A stretch of DNA of 64,000 nucleotides from an uncultured Acidimicrobiaceae bacterium (GTDB taxonomy: Bacteria > Actinomycetota > Acidimicrobiia > Acidimicrobiales > RAAP-2). Made by a program: the position numbers and the translations under genes. The notes under the pieces are model-generated. The model was given only the letters and a program-made list of their open reading frames with translations. It was not told the DNA's origin and made no database searches. The stretch covers positions 1 to 64,000 of the forward strand of contig CALJTY010000031.1 in the NCBI GenBank assembly GCA_937975915.1, read 5' to 3'. Shown here one piece after another: positions 18,093-26,425 of the stretch; the first letter of the stretch is position 1; each line of letters begins with the position of its first letter.

Positions 18093-18931
18093 TGGAGAAA
18101 ATTATGTCTGACGCAACTTCAGCAGTCAATGTAGGCTCAGAGTCTGTGAAGACTCAGAACCAAATCGCGATGAGTCTCAAGGACGTTGCAGTTTCGTTTA
18201 ACGGCAAGGTTGCCGTTCGTGACGCGACATTTGATGTCACCAAGAATAAAGTGACGAGTCTTATTGGTCCATCTGGATCAGGAAAGACCACACTCCTTCG
18301 TGGCCTCAACCGTCTGCACGATCTAACACCTGGCGCGAAAGTGACTGGTCAGATTTTGCTTGAGGGAACTGACATCTACCGCGGCGACATCACTGTTACT
18401 GAACTTCGTACACGCGTTGGAATGGTCTTTCAGCGTCCGAACCCATTCCCAACAATGAGCATCTACGACAATGTTGTATCTGGTCTTCGCTTCAACGGAA
18501 TCAAGAAGAAGTCAATCCTCGACGAAGTTGCAGAAAAGTCACTACGCGATGCTGCTCTTTGGGAAAGTGTTGAATCTCGTTTGAAGGTAAGTGCTGGAAA
18601 CCTTTCTGGTGGAGAACAGCAACGTCTCTGCATTGCTCGTGCGCTGGCGCTTGACCCAGAAGTTCTCCTCATGGACGAGCCAACATCTGCGCTTGACCCA
18701 ATCGCCACGCTTCGTATTGAAGAGCTAATGGTGACACTTAAAGAGCGTGTGACGATCATTATTGTGACTCACAACATGCAGCAGGCAGCTCGTATTTCAG
18801 ACGACTGTGCGTTCTTGTTGATGGGTGAAGACCGTGCCGGTGAACTTATTGAGTTCGACGCTACAGAAAAAATCTTCAACAACCCTAAGGACAGTCGCAC
18901 ACTTGACTACACCCTTGGACGCTTCGGTTGA
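18092..18931 (+). CDS. pstB: Phosphate ABC transporter ATPase PstB
   Basis: A 279-residue ABC ATPase that powers PstSCA. Walker A is GPSGSGKTT, the Q-loop VFQRPNPFP, the signature LSGGEQQR, Walker B VLLMDEPTSALDP and the switch His VTHNM. A second ATG 12 nt in, with GGAGA before it, is an equally good start. No phoU follows in this window, although phoU often closes pst operons. Confidence 0.95.
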   Translation: MEKIMSDATSAVNVGSESVKTQNQIAMSLKDVAVSFNGKVAVRDATFDVTKNKVTSLIGPSGSGKTTLLRGLNRLHDLTPGAKVTGQILLEGTDIYRGDITVTELRTRVGMVFQRPNPFPTMSIYDNVVSGLRFNGIKKKSILDEVAEKSLRDAALWESVESRLKVSAGNLSGGEQQRLCIARALALDPEVLLMDEPTSALDPIATLRIEELMVTLKERVTIIIVTHNMQQAARISDDCAFLLMGEDRAGELIEFDATEKIFNNPKDSRTLDYTLGRFG

Positions 18932-18951
18932 TCCAGCTCTAAACAATTTGC

Positions 18952-18982
18952 CTGTGTTCACTAAATCGGAACACAGTGAACA
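18952..18982. promoter_or_regulatory. Two overlapping inverted repeats after pstB
   Basis: CTGTGTTC (18952) pairs with GAACACAG (18969), and TGTTCACT (18955) pairs with AGTGAACA (18975). The two dyads share bases, so they exclude each other in RNA. No T-run follows. It could be the pst mRNA end or an operator for the small gene at 19053; the GTTCAC core is the one seen upstream of pstS, here in inverted form. Confidence 0.45.
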
Positions 18983-19052
18983 TGTTGTGCTCACAGTCTT
19001 TTAACCAGCCTCCTCTACTTTGTGGGTAGTTCTTAGCCACGTAGGAGGAAAC

Positions 19053-19298
19053 ATGGTTACTGCATACTTCATCGGGATTCTCTTCACACTCGCCGCTACG
19101 GCTGTGGTGCTGCCACTGCTTTTGGCAGGTCACCTTGGTCACGAAGATCACAAGAAGCAGATCCATCACTTTCACTTCATGGACAAGTTGCGCATTGCTG
19201 ATGCAAAATTAGAGCAACCAGTCGAAACAGTAATAAAGTGCGGAGACTGTGGTAGCCACTCTGCAACGCTGGAACTTATTCCAGAAAGCGTTGTGTAA
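19053..19298 (+). CDS. Small His/Cys membrane protein, unknown
   Basis: An 81-residue protein. The ATG at 19053 is chosen because AGGAGG lies 4 nt upstream; an earlier in-frame start lacks this. Residues about 3-27 are one hydrophobic helix, followed by a His-rich stretch (HLGHEDHKK, HHFHF) and a CGDC motif near residue 64. This looks like a membrane-anchored metal- or metalloid-binding protein, though I know no family. It sits between pstB and the convergent arsC, with adjacent stops. Confidence 0.65.
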   Translation: MVTAYFIGILFTLAATAVVLPLLLAGHLGHEDHKKQIHHFHFMDKLRIADAKLEQPVETVIKCGDCGSHSATLELIPESVV

Positions 19299-19706
19299 CT
19301 AACTACTTTGTATTTGCTCTAACAGGGCAAGTACTCGTTTTTCAATTTCGTCGCGAATAGGTCGAACCGAGTCAACCCCTTTACCCGCTGGGTCTTCAAG
19401 CGCCCAGTCAAGATAGGAAACTCCAGGAAAGAATGGGCACTCGTCGCCACATCCCATAGTGATTACGTAATCTGATCCCTTTACGATTTCACTTTCAAGA
19501 ATCTTTGGCTTCGCACCCATTGCCAGAAGGTCTATTCCCTTTTCTTGCATGGCTTCAATCACCGCTGGGTTGATACTGTCAGCCGGGGCTGTGCCTGCTG
19601 AGCGGACGCTTACAGCCCCTTTTGAGTGGTGAATAAGGAAGGCGGCAGCCATCTGACTACGGCCAGCGTTATGGACACAGACAAAGAGAACTTCGGGCTT
19701 AGGCAC
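19299..19706 (-). CDS. arsC: Arsenate reductase ArsC (LMW-phosphatase type)
   Basis: About 135 residues. It has the PTPase loop CVHNAGRS (Cys10, CX5R) and the extra pair in MGCGDECPF (near 82-87), as in thioredoxin-coupled ArsC of the Staphylococcus type. It reduces arsenate to arsenite. I prefer the GTG at 19706, which has AGAGGA upstream and overlaps the end of the aquaporin gene; a longer frame starts at 19739. Last gene of a four-gene minus-strand operon. Confidence 0.88.
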   Translation of the reverse strand: MPKPEVLFVCVHNAGRSQMAAAFLIHHSKGAVSVRSAGTAPADSINPAVIEAMQEKGIDLLAMGAKPKILESEIVKGSDYVITMGCGDECPFFPGVSYLDWALEDPAGKGVDSVRPIRDEIEKRVLALLEQIQSS

Positions 19707-20370
19707 TGATCGATTCCTCTGGGAACAAAAACTTGACAAAAAGTACTGCTAGCACTCCACCAATAATTTGAGCCAAAACAAACGCAGGTACTGATGATGG
19801 GGCGATGCCAGCGAATGAGTTTGAGAGCATTCGACCAACAGAAATAGCTGGATTAGCGAAACTTGTGGAGCTAGTGAAGAAGTATGCAGCACCGATGTAA
19901 CTAGCAACTGATCCGGCAATCTTTTGCTCACCGCCATTCTTTGAGAGCGCAAAAATTACGAGGAGTAAACCAGCGGTTGCAATCGTTTCAGAAAGTAGAT
20001 GTGGAGTTGTCGCGCGGTGGTGGGTTGATAACTGAAAAAGGGGAAGGGCAAACATTGCATTCGCTGTGAGCGCACCAAGTGCACAACCCGCGACCTGCGC
20101 TGGCAGGTAGGCGAGAGCACGGTTAAGGGTGTTCTTGCCTAAGACAACATCAGCGAACGAAACAATTGGGTTGAAATGGGCCCCAGAGATTGGGCCAAAG
20201 ACATTTATAAGTATGTAGAGCCCCGCAACAGTTGCTGCGGTGTTCTCTAGGAGCTCTAGTCCGATTTGGTTTGGCGACAGCTGCTGTGCGGCGATGCCAG
20301 AGCCAATAACAATGGCGGTGAGAAATGCGCTACCAATAAATTCTGCGCTTAGTTCACGTAGCCTGTTCAC
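19699..20370 (-). CDS. MIP-family channel (aquaporin/AqpS-like)
   Basis: A 223-residue major intrinsic protein with six helices and the two pore motifs: the first is GAHFNPI (NPI instead of NPA), the second FANPAIS. In ars operons such channels (AqpS) let arsenite leave the cell after ArsC has made it, and the overlap with arsC supports that here. Substrate choice is inferred from context. Confidence 0.85.
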   Translation of the reverse strand: MNRLRELSAEFIGSAFLTAIVIGSGIAAQQLSPNQIGLELLENTAATVAGLYILINVFGPISGAHFNPIVSFADVVLGKNTLNRALAYLPAQVAGCALGALTANAMFALPLFQLSTHHRATTPHLLSETIATAGLLLVIFALSKNGGEQKIAGSVASYIGAAYFFTSSTSFANPAISVGRMLSNSFAGIAPSSVPAFVLAQIIGGVLAVLFVKFLFPEESISA

Positions 20371-20414
20371 TACATAAGTCTAATTCATTACTCTTTTGCT
20401 TGGATGATGCGTGC

Positions 20415-21599
20415 TTAAGCAGATTGCTGCGAGGCAAACTTCTGCTTGCAGCCATCACAGCAGAAGTAGTACGTTTCGTCGTCAAGTTCCAACACAGCTG
20501 AAGCAGTATTCACCGCAACTTGCATCCCGCAGATGGGATCCTTGGCGAATGCTTCTGATGTAGGGCGACGTTGTCCCACTTTGTAAGTGACGTACACAGC
20601 AATCAGAACCAGAAGCGCCACTGCGTTCAGCCAAGTCGTTCTGTTATTCGCAAAATGATCCTGCATGTGCCCCATTGACATTCTGACCGGAACAGCATTA
20701 AACGCATTGAATAATGCTTGAGTAATCAGTCCACTCAAACTCATAACAAACCAGAAAACCAGTACAAGGCGTACGGTGATTTTGGTGCCAAAGAACTTCT
20801 TGTAGATAAGTATCAATGGGATGGTGAGCAGGTCAGCGAAAATAAATGAAATTGTGCCACCAAATGAAATGCCTTTGTTCCAGAGTGCTGCTGCGAGAGG
20901 GATGTTCCCCACTGAGCAAACAAAACTGAATGCAGAAATTATCGGACCAATCAATGCATTCTCTATCGCAGCTAGTACTCCACCTTTGGCGATAAAGAAA
21001 GCGTTCCAAAAACTGACCGGAATGAGTTTGTCGAAGAATCCCGCCACCAAGAAACCACCAACGAGCTCAAAGCGCAGCATCATCAAGTCACCCATGGTGA
21101 ACCCGGCGGCGTCGAAAAGTGTTGGCTTTGCGGTACTGCTCACGACCGATTTCTTAGAGGTGTTTCGTAGCTCTAGCGTCTTAGAGGTAGGCACTGCCAG
21201 GGGAAGGAAAATGGCAAGAAGAACAATCATCACTACGCCACCAAAGAGCTCGGCAACAGCGAACTCCCATCCGAGTAGCGCCCAGATGGCGAGTCCTAGA
21301 TCGAAGACCAGATTGGTGCTGGCGAACATGAAGACGATTGAAGTGGTGAAGTCAGCACCCTTGTCGAAAAGACTCTTGGCAATAGAGCTTGCTGCGTACG
21401 AACAGCTTGAGCTGATTGCACCGAGAAAACCTGCTCGAGTAACAGATGCTGGGCTGTGGTTTCCAAGTTTTTCAACAATGAGCAGGTTTGATCCAAAGGC
21501 TTGAATCAATCCTGAGATTGAGAAACCAATAACTAAAGCCCAGAACGTTGCGTAGAACATCCACCAACTGTCAAGTAGCGATGATTGCAGGGAATGCAT
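20415..21599 (-). CDS. ArsP-like permease fused to a C-terminal YHS domain
   Basis: A 394-residue protein. Residues 1 to about 340 form an eight-helix permease of the DUF318/ArsP type, with GAISSSCSYAASSIAKSLF in the first half and AFSFVCSVGNIPLAAALW in the second, each carrying a buried Cys. The last 45 residues are a YHS-type metal-binding domain (DPICGM and FCCDGCKQKF). ArsP exports trivalent organoarsenicals; related permeases export Cu or Zn. Operon position with arsC favours arsenic. The fused YHS could hand metal or metalloid to the pore. Confidence 0.78.
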   Translation of the reverse strand: MHSLQSSLLDSWWMFYATFWALVIGFSISGLIQAFGSNLLIVEKLGNHSPASVTRAGFLGAISSSCSYAASSIAKSLFDKGADFTTSIVFMFASTNLVFDLGLAIWALLGWEFAVAELFGGVVMIVLLAIFLPLAVPTSKTLELRNTSKKSVVSSTAKPTLFDAAGFTMGDLMMLRFELVGGFLVAGFFDKLIPVSFWNAFFIAKGGVLAAIENALIGPIISAFSFVCSVGNIPLAAALWNKGISFGGTISFIFADLLTIPLILIYKKFFGTKITVRLVLVFWFVMSLSGLITQALFNAFNAVPVRMSMGHMQDHFANNRTTWLNAVALLVLIAVYVTYKVGQRRPTSEAFAKDPICGMQVAVNTASAVLELDDETYYFCCDGCKQKFASQQSA

Positions 21600-21608
21600 T
21601 TTTGCTGC

Positions 21609-21971
21609 TTAAACTTTAAGCGCTGAAAAGGGGACTCCCCAGTACGTCACTGGCCAGAGACCTTCACGGTCGGCAAGCTTGCCCGGATCACCGAAGCAGT
21701 CGACTTTGATGAACTTGCATGTTTCAAATAGTGGAATGCCAATCTCGGTGAATACCGGTCCCTTGGCATGGGCAATAACTGCATCTACTGATTCATACGC
21801 CTCGTAGAGACGTGCAGTCTTGGCCTCTTCGTCGATGTACCAGTCATAGAGCAATGTGCCTGGTTCAGTTCGACTGAATTCCACACACTTTGTTGCGATC
21901 TCTTTAAATCGCTCAATGTCAGTTACTTCAATTTCAATTACAAAGCGGAGCTGTTCATTGTCACGTGTCAT
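21609..21971 (-). CDS. ABM-domain (antibiotic biosynthesis monooxygenase-like) protein
   Basis: A 120-residue ferredoxin-like alpha/beta-barrel protein with CVEFSRTEPGTLLYDWYID, typical of the ABM family. Members are cofactor-free quinol monooxygenases, haem-degrading enzymes or simple binding proteins. It begins the operon, 9 nt before the permease gene, so a link to metalloid detoxification is possible but unproven. Confidence 0.75.
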   Translation of the reverse strand: MTRDNEQLRFVIEIEVTDIERFKEIATKCVEFSRTEPGTLLYDWYIDEEAKTARLYEAYESVDAVIAHAKGPVFTEIGIPLFETCKFIKVDCFGDPGKLADREGLWPVTYWGVPFSALKV

Positions 21972-22062
21972 GATTCAAACCTTATCTTTTATGCATCTCC
22001 ATGTCATTTCAGGCCTCTGGCTTAAGAATGCCAAGCGGGAGCTTGCTTGCTACCTTTAGAAC

Positions 22063-23019
22063 ATGGTGAGGCTCGAAGGCAAAGTCGCAATTGTCACAGG
22101 AGCGGGCAGAGGGCTCGGTAGAGCGCATGCTGTCGCGCTTTCGCGGGCTGGCGCAAAAGTAATCGTGAATGACTTCAGCGCAGGGCTTGATGGCCTACCT
22201 GATGGATCAAATCAAGCAGACAATGTTGTAAATGAACTGCGCGCAACTGGTGCAGAAGCATTCGCAAATTACGCAAGCGTTGCTGACTGGTATGGCGCGA
22301 AGAGCATGATTGATGATGCACTCGCTCATTTTGGTCAACTTGACATTGTGGTGAACAATGCGGGCATCAACAGATCAAAGCGACTGGCTGATTTGAGCGA
22401 GCAAGACGTTGACGCAGAAATTGGTGTGCACTTAAAAGGCACGATTGCGCTCAGCCACTTCGCCGCAGCACATTGGACACAAGTAGGTCCACGAGCTGGA
22501 AGAGCAATCGTTAATACATCCTCATCGGCGGGACTGCATCCAGCTCAAGGTGGAGGAGTATACGGAGCAGCGAAATCTGGCATCGCTGCAATCACCGTGA
22601 GCCACGCCCAAGATCTCTCAGAACTTGGAGTTCGAGTTAATGCCATTGTCCCTTGCGCACGCACAAGGATGGTTGAAGCTTCTCCGGGAGTTCTTCGCAT
22701 GATGCCTGAGTCAGACACTGACTTTGATCGTCATTCACCAGAACACGTCTCACCGTTAGTTGTTTATCTAGCGAGCAATGACAACCGATTTACTGGTCGT
22801 GTATTTGGGATTGAAGGACCAGACCTCGTCCTGTACACACCTTTTAGTGCTGACCAACAGTTCCAAGTTGAAGAGTCATGGAGCGCCGAGGAAATTGCGT
22901 TGCAACTTTCTGAAGTCGAACAAAGAGTGCCAGTCCGAGCTTTCATCCCAAATGGTGTGATTGATCAATACGTACCCTCAGGGCGAACCCTGAAGGACTT
23001 AGGACAAATCGAAAGTTAG
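22063..23019 (+). CDS. Short-chain dehydrogenase/reductase
   Basis: A 318-residue SDR with the cofactor motif TGAGRGLG (12-19), NNAG, the active-site Ser in TSSSAG and YGAAK. It has an extended C-terminus of about 60 residues beyond the normal 250-residue fold, as in the multifunctional-enzyme (MFE-2, hydroxyacyl-CoA dehydrogenase-like) branch. The substrate is unknown. Its stop shares TTAG with the convergent DUF4260 gene. Confidence 0.88.
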   Translation: MVRLEGKVAIVTGAGRGLGRAHAVALSRAGAKVIVNDFSAGLDGLPDGSNQADNVVNELRATGAEAFANYASVADWYGAKSMIDDALAHFGQLDIVVNNAGINRSKRLADLSEQDVDAEIGVHLKGTIALSHFAAAHWTQVGPRAGRAIVNTSSSAGLHPAQGGGVYGAAKSGIAAITVSHAQDLSELGVRVNAIVPCARTRMVEASPGVLRMMPESDTDFDRHSPEHVSPLVVYLASNDNRFTGRVFGIEGPDLVLYTPFSADQQFQVEESWSAEEIALQLSEVEQRVPVRAFIPNGVIDQYVPSGRTLKDLGQIES

Positions 23020-23399
23020 TGTTTTTCTTTAAACAGACTTCCTAAATGTGTGTGCTTGAAGTCTGAATCGTACTTAAGTCCGTATCCAGCCATACGGTCA
23101 AAGCCAACGTGGCCAAGCCAAATAAGTCCAATCGCCAAGCAGAGTGTGTGATGCCACCCATAAAGGCAGAGAAGTGACGGCAGAAAATAACTGTGCCCAG
23201 CGTTGTAGAAGAAAGCGCCAAGCTTTGTACTTCGGATGTAGCCAATCATAAAAATGTCTGGCACAAAGAGAAGAGCTGGGTAAATCCACCAGTGCTGGTT
23301 GGTGAGGCTGAAAAGAATGATGGATGCAATGAAGAGAACTGCTCCATCAACCCGGAGCCAAATCTTTGGCCGGCCCTCAACGAACCCTTCTTGCATCAC
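23016..23399 (-). CDS. DUF4260 family membrane protein
   Basis: A 127-residue protein with about four hydrophobic segments and the C-terminal signature GFDRMAGYGLKYDSDFKHTHLG, cited here only as the GYGLKY and HTHLG elements of DUF4260. Function unknown. The start overlaps the upstream reductase stop (ATGA), making it the last gene of the heliorhodopsin operon. Confidence 0.75.
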   Translation of the reverse strand: MMQEGFVEGRPKIWLRVDGAVLFIASIILFSLTNQHWWIYPALLFVPDIFMIGYIRSTKLGAFFYNAGHSYFLPSLLCLYGWHHTLCLAIGLIWLGHVGFDRMAGYGLKYDSDFKHTHLGSLFKEKH

Positions 23400-24427
23400 T
23401 TCACCAAATTATTTGAGACTAAATAATCTGCTGTCTCAAGCACCGACTGCTTTGCTGGAATGAAATTAATTCCAAGAACCGATTGTGCTTTAGCCGAGCT
23501 GACTTGGGTCGTGTCACCAAGTGAAGGTAGGGCAGCCTTTATCTCCTTATCAAAAAGTGCAAGTATCCGCACCAGAAAGTTTGGTGCCTGAAGAGTCTTT
23601 ATTTTTCGCTCAGGGTGTGCAGCCTTCAATGTCTTAGCTATCTCTACAAATGACATGCTTCCAGAGTTACCAATGAATCGCTCTCCCTTGGCAGCGTCCA
23701 TGTCGATTGCTTTGACATGCATGCGTGCAATGTCTTTCACGTCGACAATTTGCATGTGAAGGTCAGGCAACATCGGATCCTTGGCCTTAAGAACACGTTC
23801 AATCAATGAGACTGACGATGCAAAATTTGAGTCAAGTGGTGCACCTAGAACTAAAACTGGATTGATTGTGGTGAGTTCAATCTCTGGTGCCTCTGTCTTG
23901 ATGTAGTTCCAAGCGGCCTGCTCTGCGAGTGTCTTTGATTTTGTGTAAGCCACGCTTCCAGCTGGGTGATTGACGTCAGACCAGACAGTCTCATCAAAGG
24001 CTGTTTTGCCAGCGGGCAGATCAGTTCCCGCGACAGCGGCAGTTGAAGAAGTGAGAACCACACGCTTTACGCCCATTTCATGCGCAGCCTTCAGCGCACG
24101 TAGCGTTCCACCAACTGCTGGCTTAATTAGGTCGTTTTCATCTTTTGGTGACGCAATGGGGAATGGAGAGGCGGTGTGCATAAGAACGTCCATGCCACGT
24201 AGTGCGTCTTGCCATCCAGCATCGCTTTCAAGGTCGAGCACGACGAATGACAATTGCGCACTTAGATCAACGTCACTCTTTACGTGGGCCGCAATTGCTT
24301 TTCGGACCTCTTCGGCTTTCTTGTCACTTCGAACTGAAGCGCGAACCGTGTATCCACTGTTTAATAAGTCGAGTGTGATGTGCTTGCCTATGTAGCCACT
24401 TGCACCTGTAATTAGAACTTTTTTCAT
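23396..24427 (-). CDS. NAD(P)-dependent epimerase/dihydroflavonol-reductase-like protein
   Basis: A 343-residue extended SDR. It has TGASGYIGKH at the N-terminus, LTSSTAAV and the YTKSK (YxxxK) active site, matching the DFR/cinnamoyl-CoA-reductase branch. Substrate unknown. It lies 22 nt after the methyltransferase gene and overlaps the DUF4260 gene, so it is part of the heliorhodopsin transcription unit. Confidence 0.85.
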   Translation of the reverse strand: MKKVLITGASGYIGKHITLDLLNSGYTVRASVRSDKKAEEVRKAIAAHVKSDVDLSAQLSFVVLDLESDAGWQDALRGMDVLMHTASPFPIASPKDENDLIKPAVGGTLRALKAAHEMGVKRVVLTSSTAAVAGTDLPAGKTAFDETVWSDVNHPAGSVAYTKSKTLAEQAAWNYIKTEAPEIELTTINPVLVLGAPLDSNFASSVSLIERVLKAKDPMLPDLHMQIVDVKDIARMHVKAIDMDAAKGERFIGNSGSMSFVEIAKTLKAAHPERKIKTLQAPNFLVRILALFDKEIKAALPSLGDTTQVSSAKAQSVLGINFIPAKQSVLETADYLVSNNLVK

Positions 24428-24449
24428 TACTCAATTGTAATGGAATTGT

Positions 24450-25268
24450 CTAGTTTTTTCTGGCCTGGAGGGTGTAAGAAACCGGGAGTCTTTCTGGGTT
24501 TTCGCGGAGTCGAAATTCACCTTGACCAATGTCTTCCATTGCCTCGCCCAGTGCTCGGTACGGCACGCTGTCGTGCTCTTCAAAGGCAGTGATGGTCATG
24601 CCTTCATTGATGAGTGCCGTAATAATCTCGCCGAGTCCGTGGTTGAAGCTGATTGACTCAGGTGAAGACACCGCGCCTTCATGGTCAACGTAAGACTTTT
24701 CTTCTACAGAACTTAAACCCTCTGATTCGAAGTAGTTGTATTCGAGTGACAACAATCCATCTGTTCGTTCATAACTGAGCGCCCATAGAACAGGATGGCC
24801 TTCACGAATAAATAGTCGTCCACCTGGTCGCAACAGTGATGACACGACCTTGGCCCAATTCTTAATGTCCGGCAACCAACACAGTGCTCCAATGCCGGTA
24901 TAGACCATGTCGTATTTCTTATTACCTAAAGCACTCACTGCGTCATTAACAGTTGATTCAATAAATTCGGCTTCAATGCCGAGTTCGCTAGCAAGATTCT
25001 TTGCTGCTGATAGAGCGTTGGGAGAAAAGTCAATTCCGGTTACTGACTTCGCTCCTAATCGAGCAAGCGAAAGTGTGTCGGTTCCGATGTGGCATTGCAA
25101 ATGAACAATGTCCAGACCTTCGATATTTCCAAGACGCTGTTTATCGAACTGAACTACATAGGAAACAAAAGCTGGATTACTACGAAATTTGTCAAGGTCA
25201 TAGCCACTGAGGTGATGCTCAACTCGACTGTCCCAGTTCGCACGATTAATTTCTAAGTAGTTATCCAT
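24450..25268 (-). CDS. Class I SAM-dependent methyltransferase
   Basis: A 272-residue methyltransferase with motif I as VHLQCHIGTDTLSLARLGA and GIDFS, then an acidic loop and the MVYTGIGALCWLPD post-motif region. It resembles small-molecule methyltransferases of actinobacteria; the substrate is unknown. It starts 18 nt after heliorhodopsin ends, so the two are very likely co-transcribed. Confidence 0.85.
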   Translation of the reverse strand: MDNYLEINRANWDSRVEHHLSGYDLDKFRSNPAFVSYVVQFDKQRLGNIEGLDIVHLQCHIGTDTLSLARLGAKSVTGIDFSPNALSAAKNLASELGIEAEFIESTVNDAVSALGNKKYDMVYTGIGALCWLPDIKNWAKVVSSLLRPGGRLFIREGHPVLWALSYERTDGLLSLEYNYFESEGLSSVEEKSYVDHEGAVSSPESISFNHGLGEIITALINEGMTITAFEEHDSVPYRALGEAMEDIGQGEFRLRENPERLPVSYTLQARKN

Positions 25269-25286
25269 TTAGAAATCAAGAAAGAA

Positions 25287-26081
25287 TTATTGAGGCATGG
25301 TGGCGGCCAGTGCGCCAGAAAATATTTGCCATGCGAGTGCAGACTTTGCAGCAAAGGAGAGGATGATGTAAACCCTCTCGCCGTAAAGGTAGTTCTTCCA
25401 CTTACCAATCTGCTTGTACTGAAGCCACTGGTTGAGTGCGAAGCAGTTGAAGAAGAGGAAGAGGCTCACCACAATTCCGTAAACGAATCCTGGAGGGGAT
25501 GCTGTTCCAACCCTGTTTGGAGAGATGAGCAGGAACAAAACAATTAACCATGGCGCAATTCCCGCAATGCAACCAAAGTAGAAAGGCATAAGTCCACCTT
25601 CTCCTGGCACTTCGTATTTTTCTTGTAGCCAGCCAAAGAGAATCATTGAAATGTTGGCAACTGAGATTGCTAGAAGCTCACCGAAATCGGTAATTGACCA
25701 GAGCGTTGAGATCAAAATAATCATGAGTGTTGAAGAGAGTGAGTATTCAATCCAGCGTGCGTAGTTGCGCTGGTTCCTCAGATCGTTCTGGTATCTAGAG
25801 AACCCTGGCCCAGAAATGATCCAAAAGTGCGCTGCAGCACTCATAAAGAGGAAAAGCGCGCAGCAAAGTCCAATCGGCAGACTGAACAAAGTGACCGGTG
25901 CGTCATTAGCGGACCCAGGGCCGCCCGATGTGTACGTCCCTGTGACTGGGAGCGAGAAGTTATTGCTGAGCAGCAGTATGAGCACCCCAGACACGAGGTG
26001 GAGGATACCGGCGTAGGAATTGAGCCGCTTCAGCTTCTTGGTAGTTTCTGCTGGGATTTCAAGGAGTGTTTTAGTTGCCAT
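25287..26081 (-). CDS. Heliorhodopsin
   Basis: A 264-residue seven-helix retinal protein of the heliorhodopsin family, inserted in the membrane with its N-terminus inside, opposite to type-1 rhodopsins. Glu112 in RWIEYSLSS is the Schiff-base counterion and Lys246 in AAKSALAWQ the retinal lysine (E107 and K241 in the reference 48C12). MILFGWLQEKYE, PFYFGCIAGIAPW and PGFVYGIVVSLFLFFN are near-diagnostic. Known heliorhodopsins have slow photocycles and do not pump ions; sensing or regulating a partner enzyme is suspected. I use the ATG at 26081 over a TTG at 26087. It follows a small membrane protein gene by 19 nt. Confidence 0.97.
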   Translation of the reverse strand: MATKTLLEIPAETTKKLKRLNSYAGILHLVSGVLILLLSNNFSLPVTGTYTSGGPGSANDAPVTLFSLPIGLCCALFLFMSAAAHFWIISGPGFSRYQNDLRNQRNYARWIEYSLSSTLMIILISTLWSITDFGELLAISVANISMILFGWLQEKYEVPGEGGLMPFYFGCIAGIAPWLIVLFLLISPNRVGTASPPGFVYGIVVSLFLFFNCFALNQWLQYKQIGKWKNYLYGERVYIILSFAAKSALAWQIFSGALAATMPQ

Positions 26082-26100
26082 AACCAAAATCTACTTGAAT

Positions 26101-26319
26101 TTAGTTACTTTTTTTGCTCAAGACTTTGAACACAAATCCGCCTAAAACAAACAGTAATCCGAGGGGAAGTGTGAATACCTCGATCCAAAGTACTGCGCCA
26201 CCCTTGCTTTCATTAAAAAACTGAGTGACATCAAAACGGTTCATTAGCAAGTCCACCAGTAGAGGCAGCAGAGCCAACGCATAACCACATCGCATCAAGA
26301 TTTTCGAAAGTCGCTGCAT
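26101..26319 (-). CDS. Small membrane protein upstream of heliorhodopsin
   Basis: A 72-residue protein with two hydrophobic helices (about residues 8-24 and 42-67) around a short polar loop. I recognise no family. It is the first gene of the heliorhodopsin operon, which makes it a possible partner of the photoreceptor; this is inference from position only. Confidence 0.65.
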   Translation of the reverse strand: MQRLSKILMRCGYALALLPLLVDLLMNRFDVTQFFNESKGGAVLWIEVFTLPLGLLFVLGGFVFKVLSKKSN

Positions 26320-26332
26320 AGCTCAATCGTAT

Positions 26333-26371
26333 TGCTCCTTTTGGTTCAGGAGCATTTCAAAATAATGAACC
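26333..26371. promoter_or_regulatory. Nested inverted repeats between the heliorhodopsin operon and the DUF4287 gene
   Basis: TGCTCCT (26333) pairs with AGGAGCA (26348), and GGTTCA (26343) pairs with TGAACC (26366). They overlap in the 106-nt divergent promoter region. An operator for one or both transcription units is possible. Confidence 0.35.
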
Positions 26372-26425
26372 GCATCACGTGTTCAAGATAAGGTTTTGGC
26401 AGATATTTTTTAAAGGCTGGTAGTC

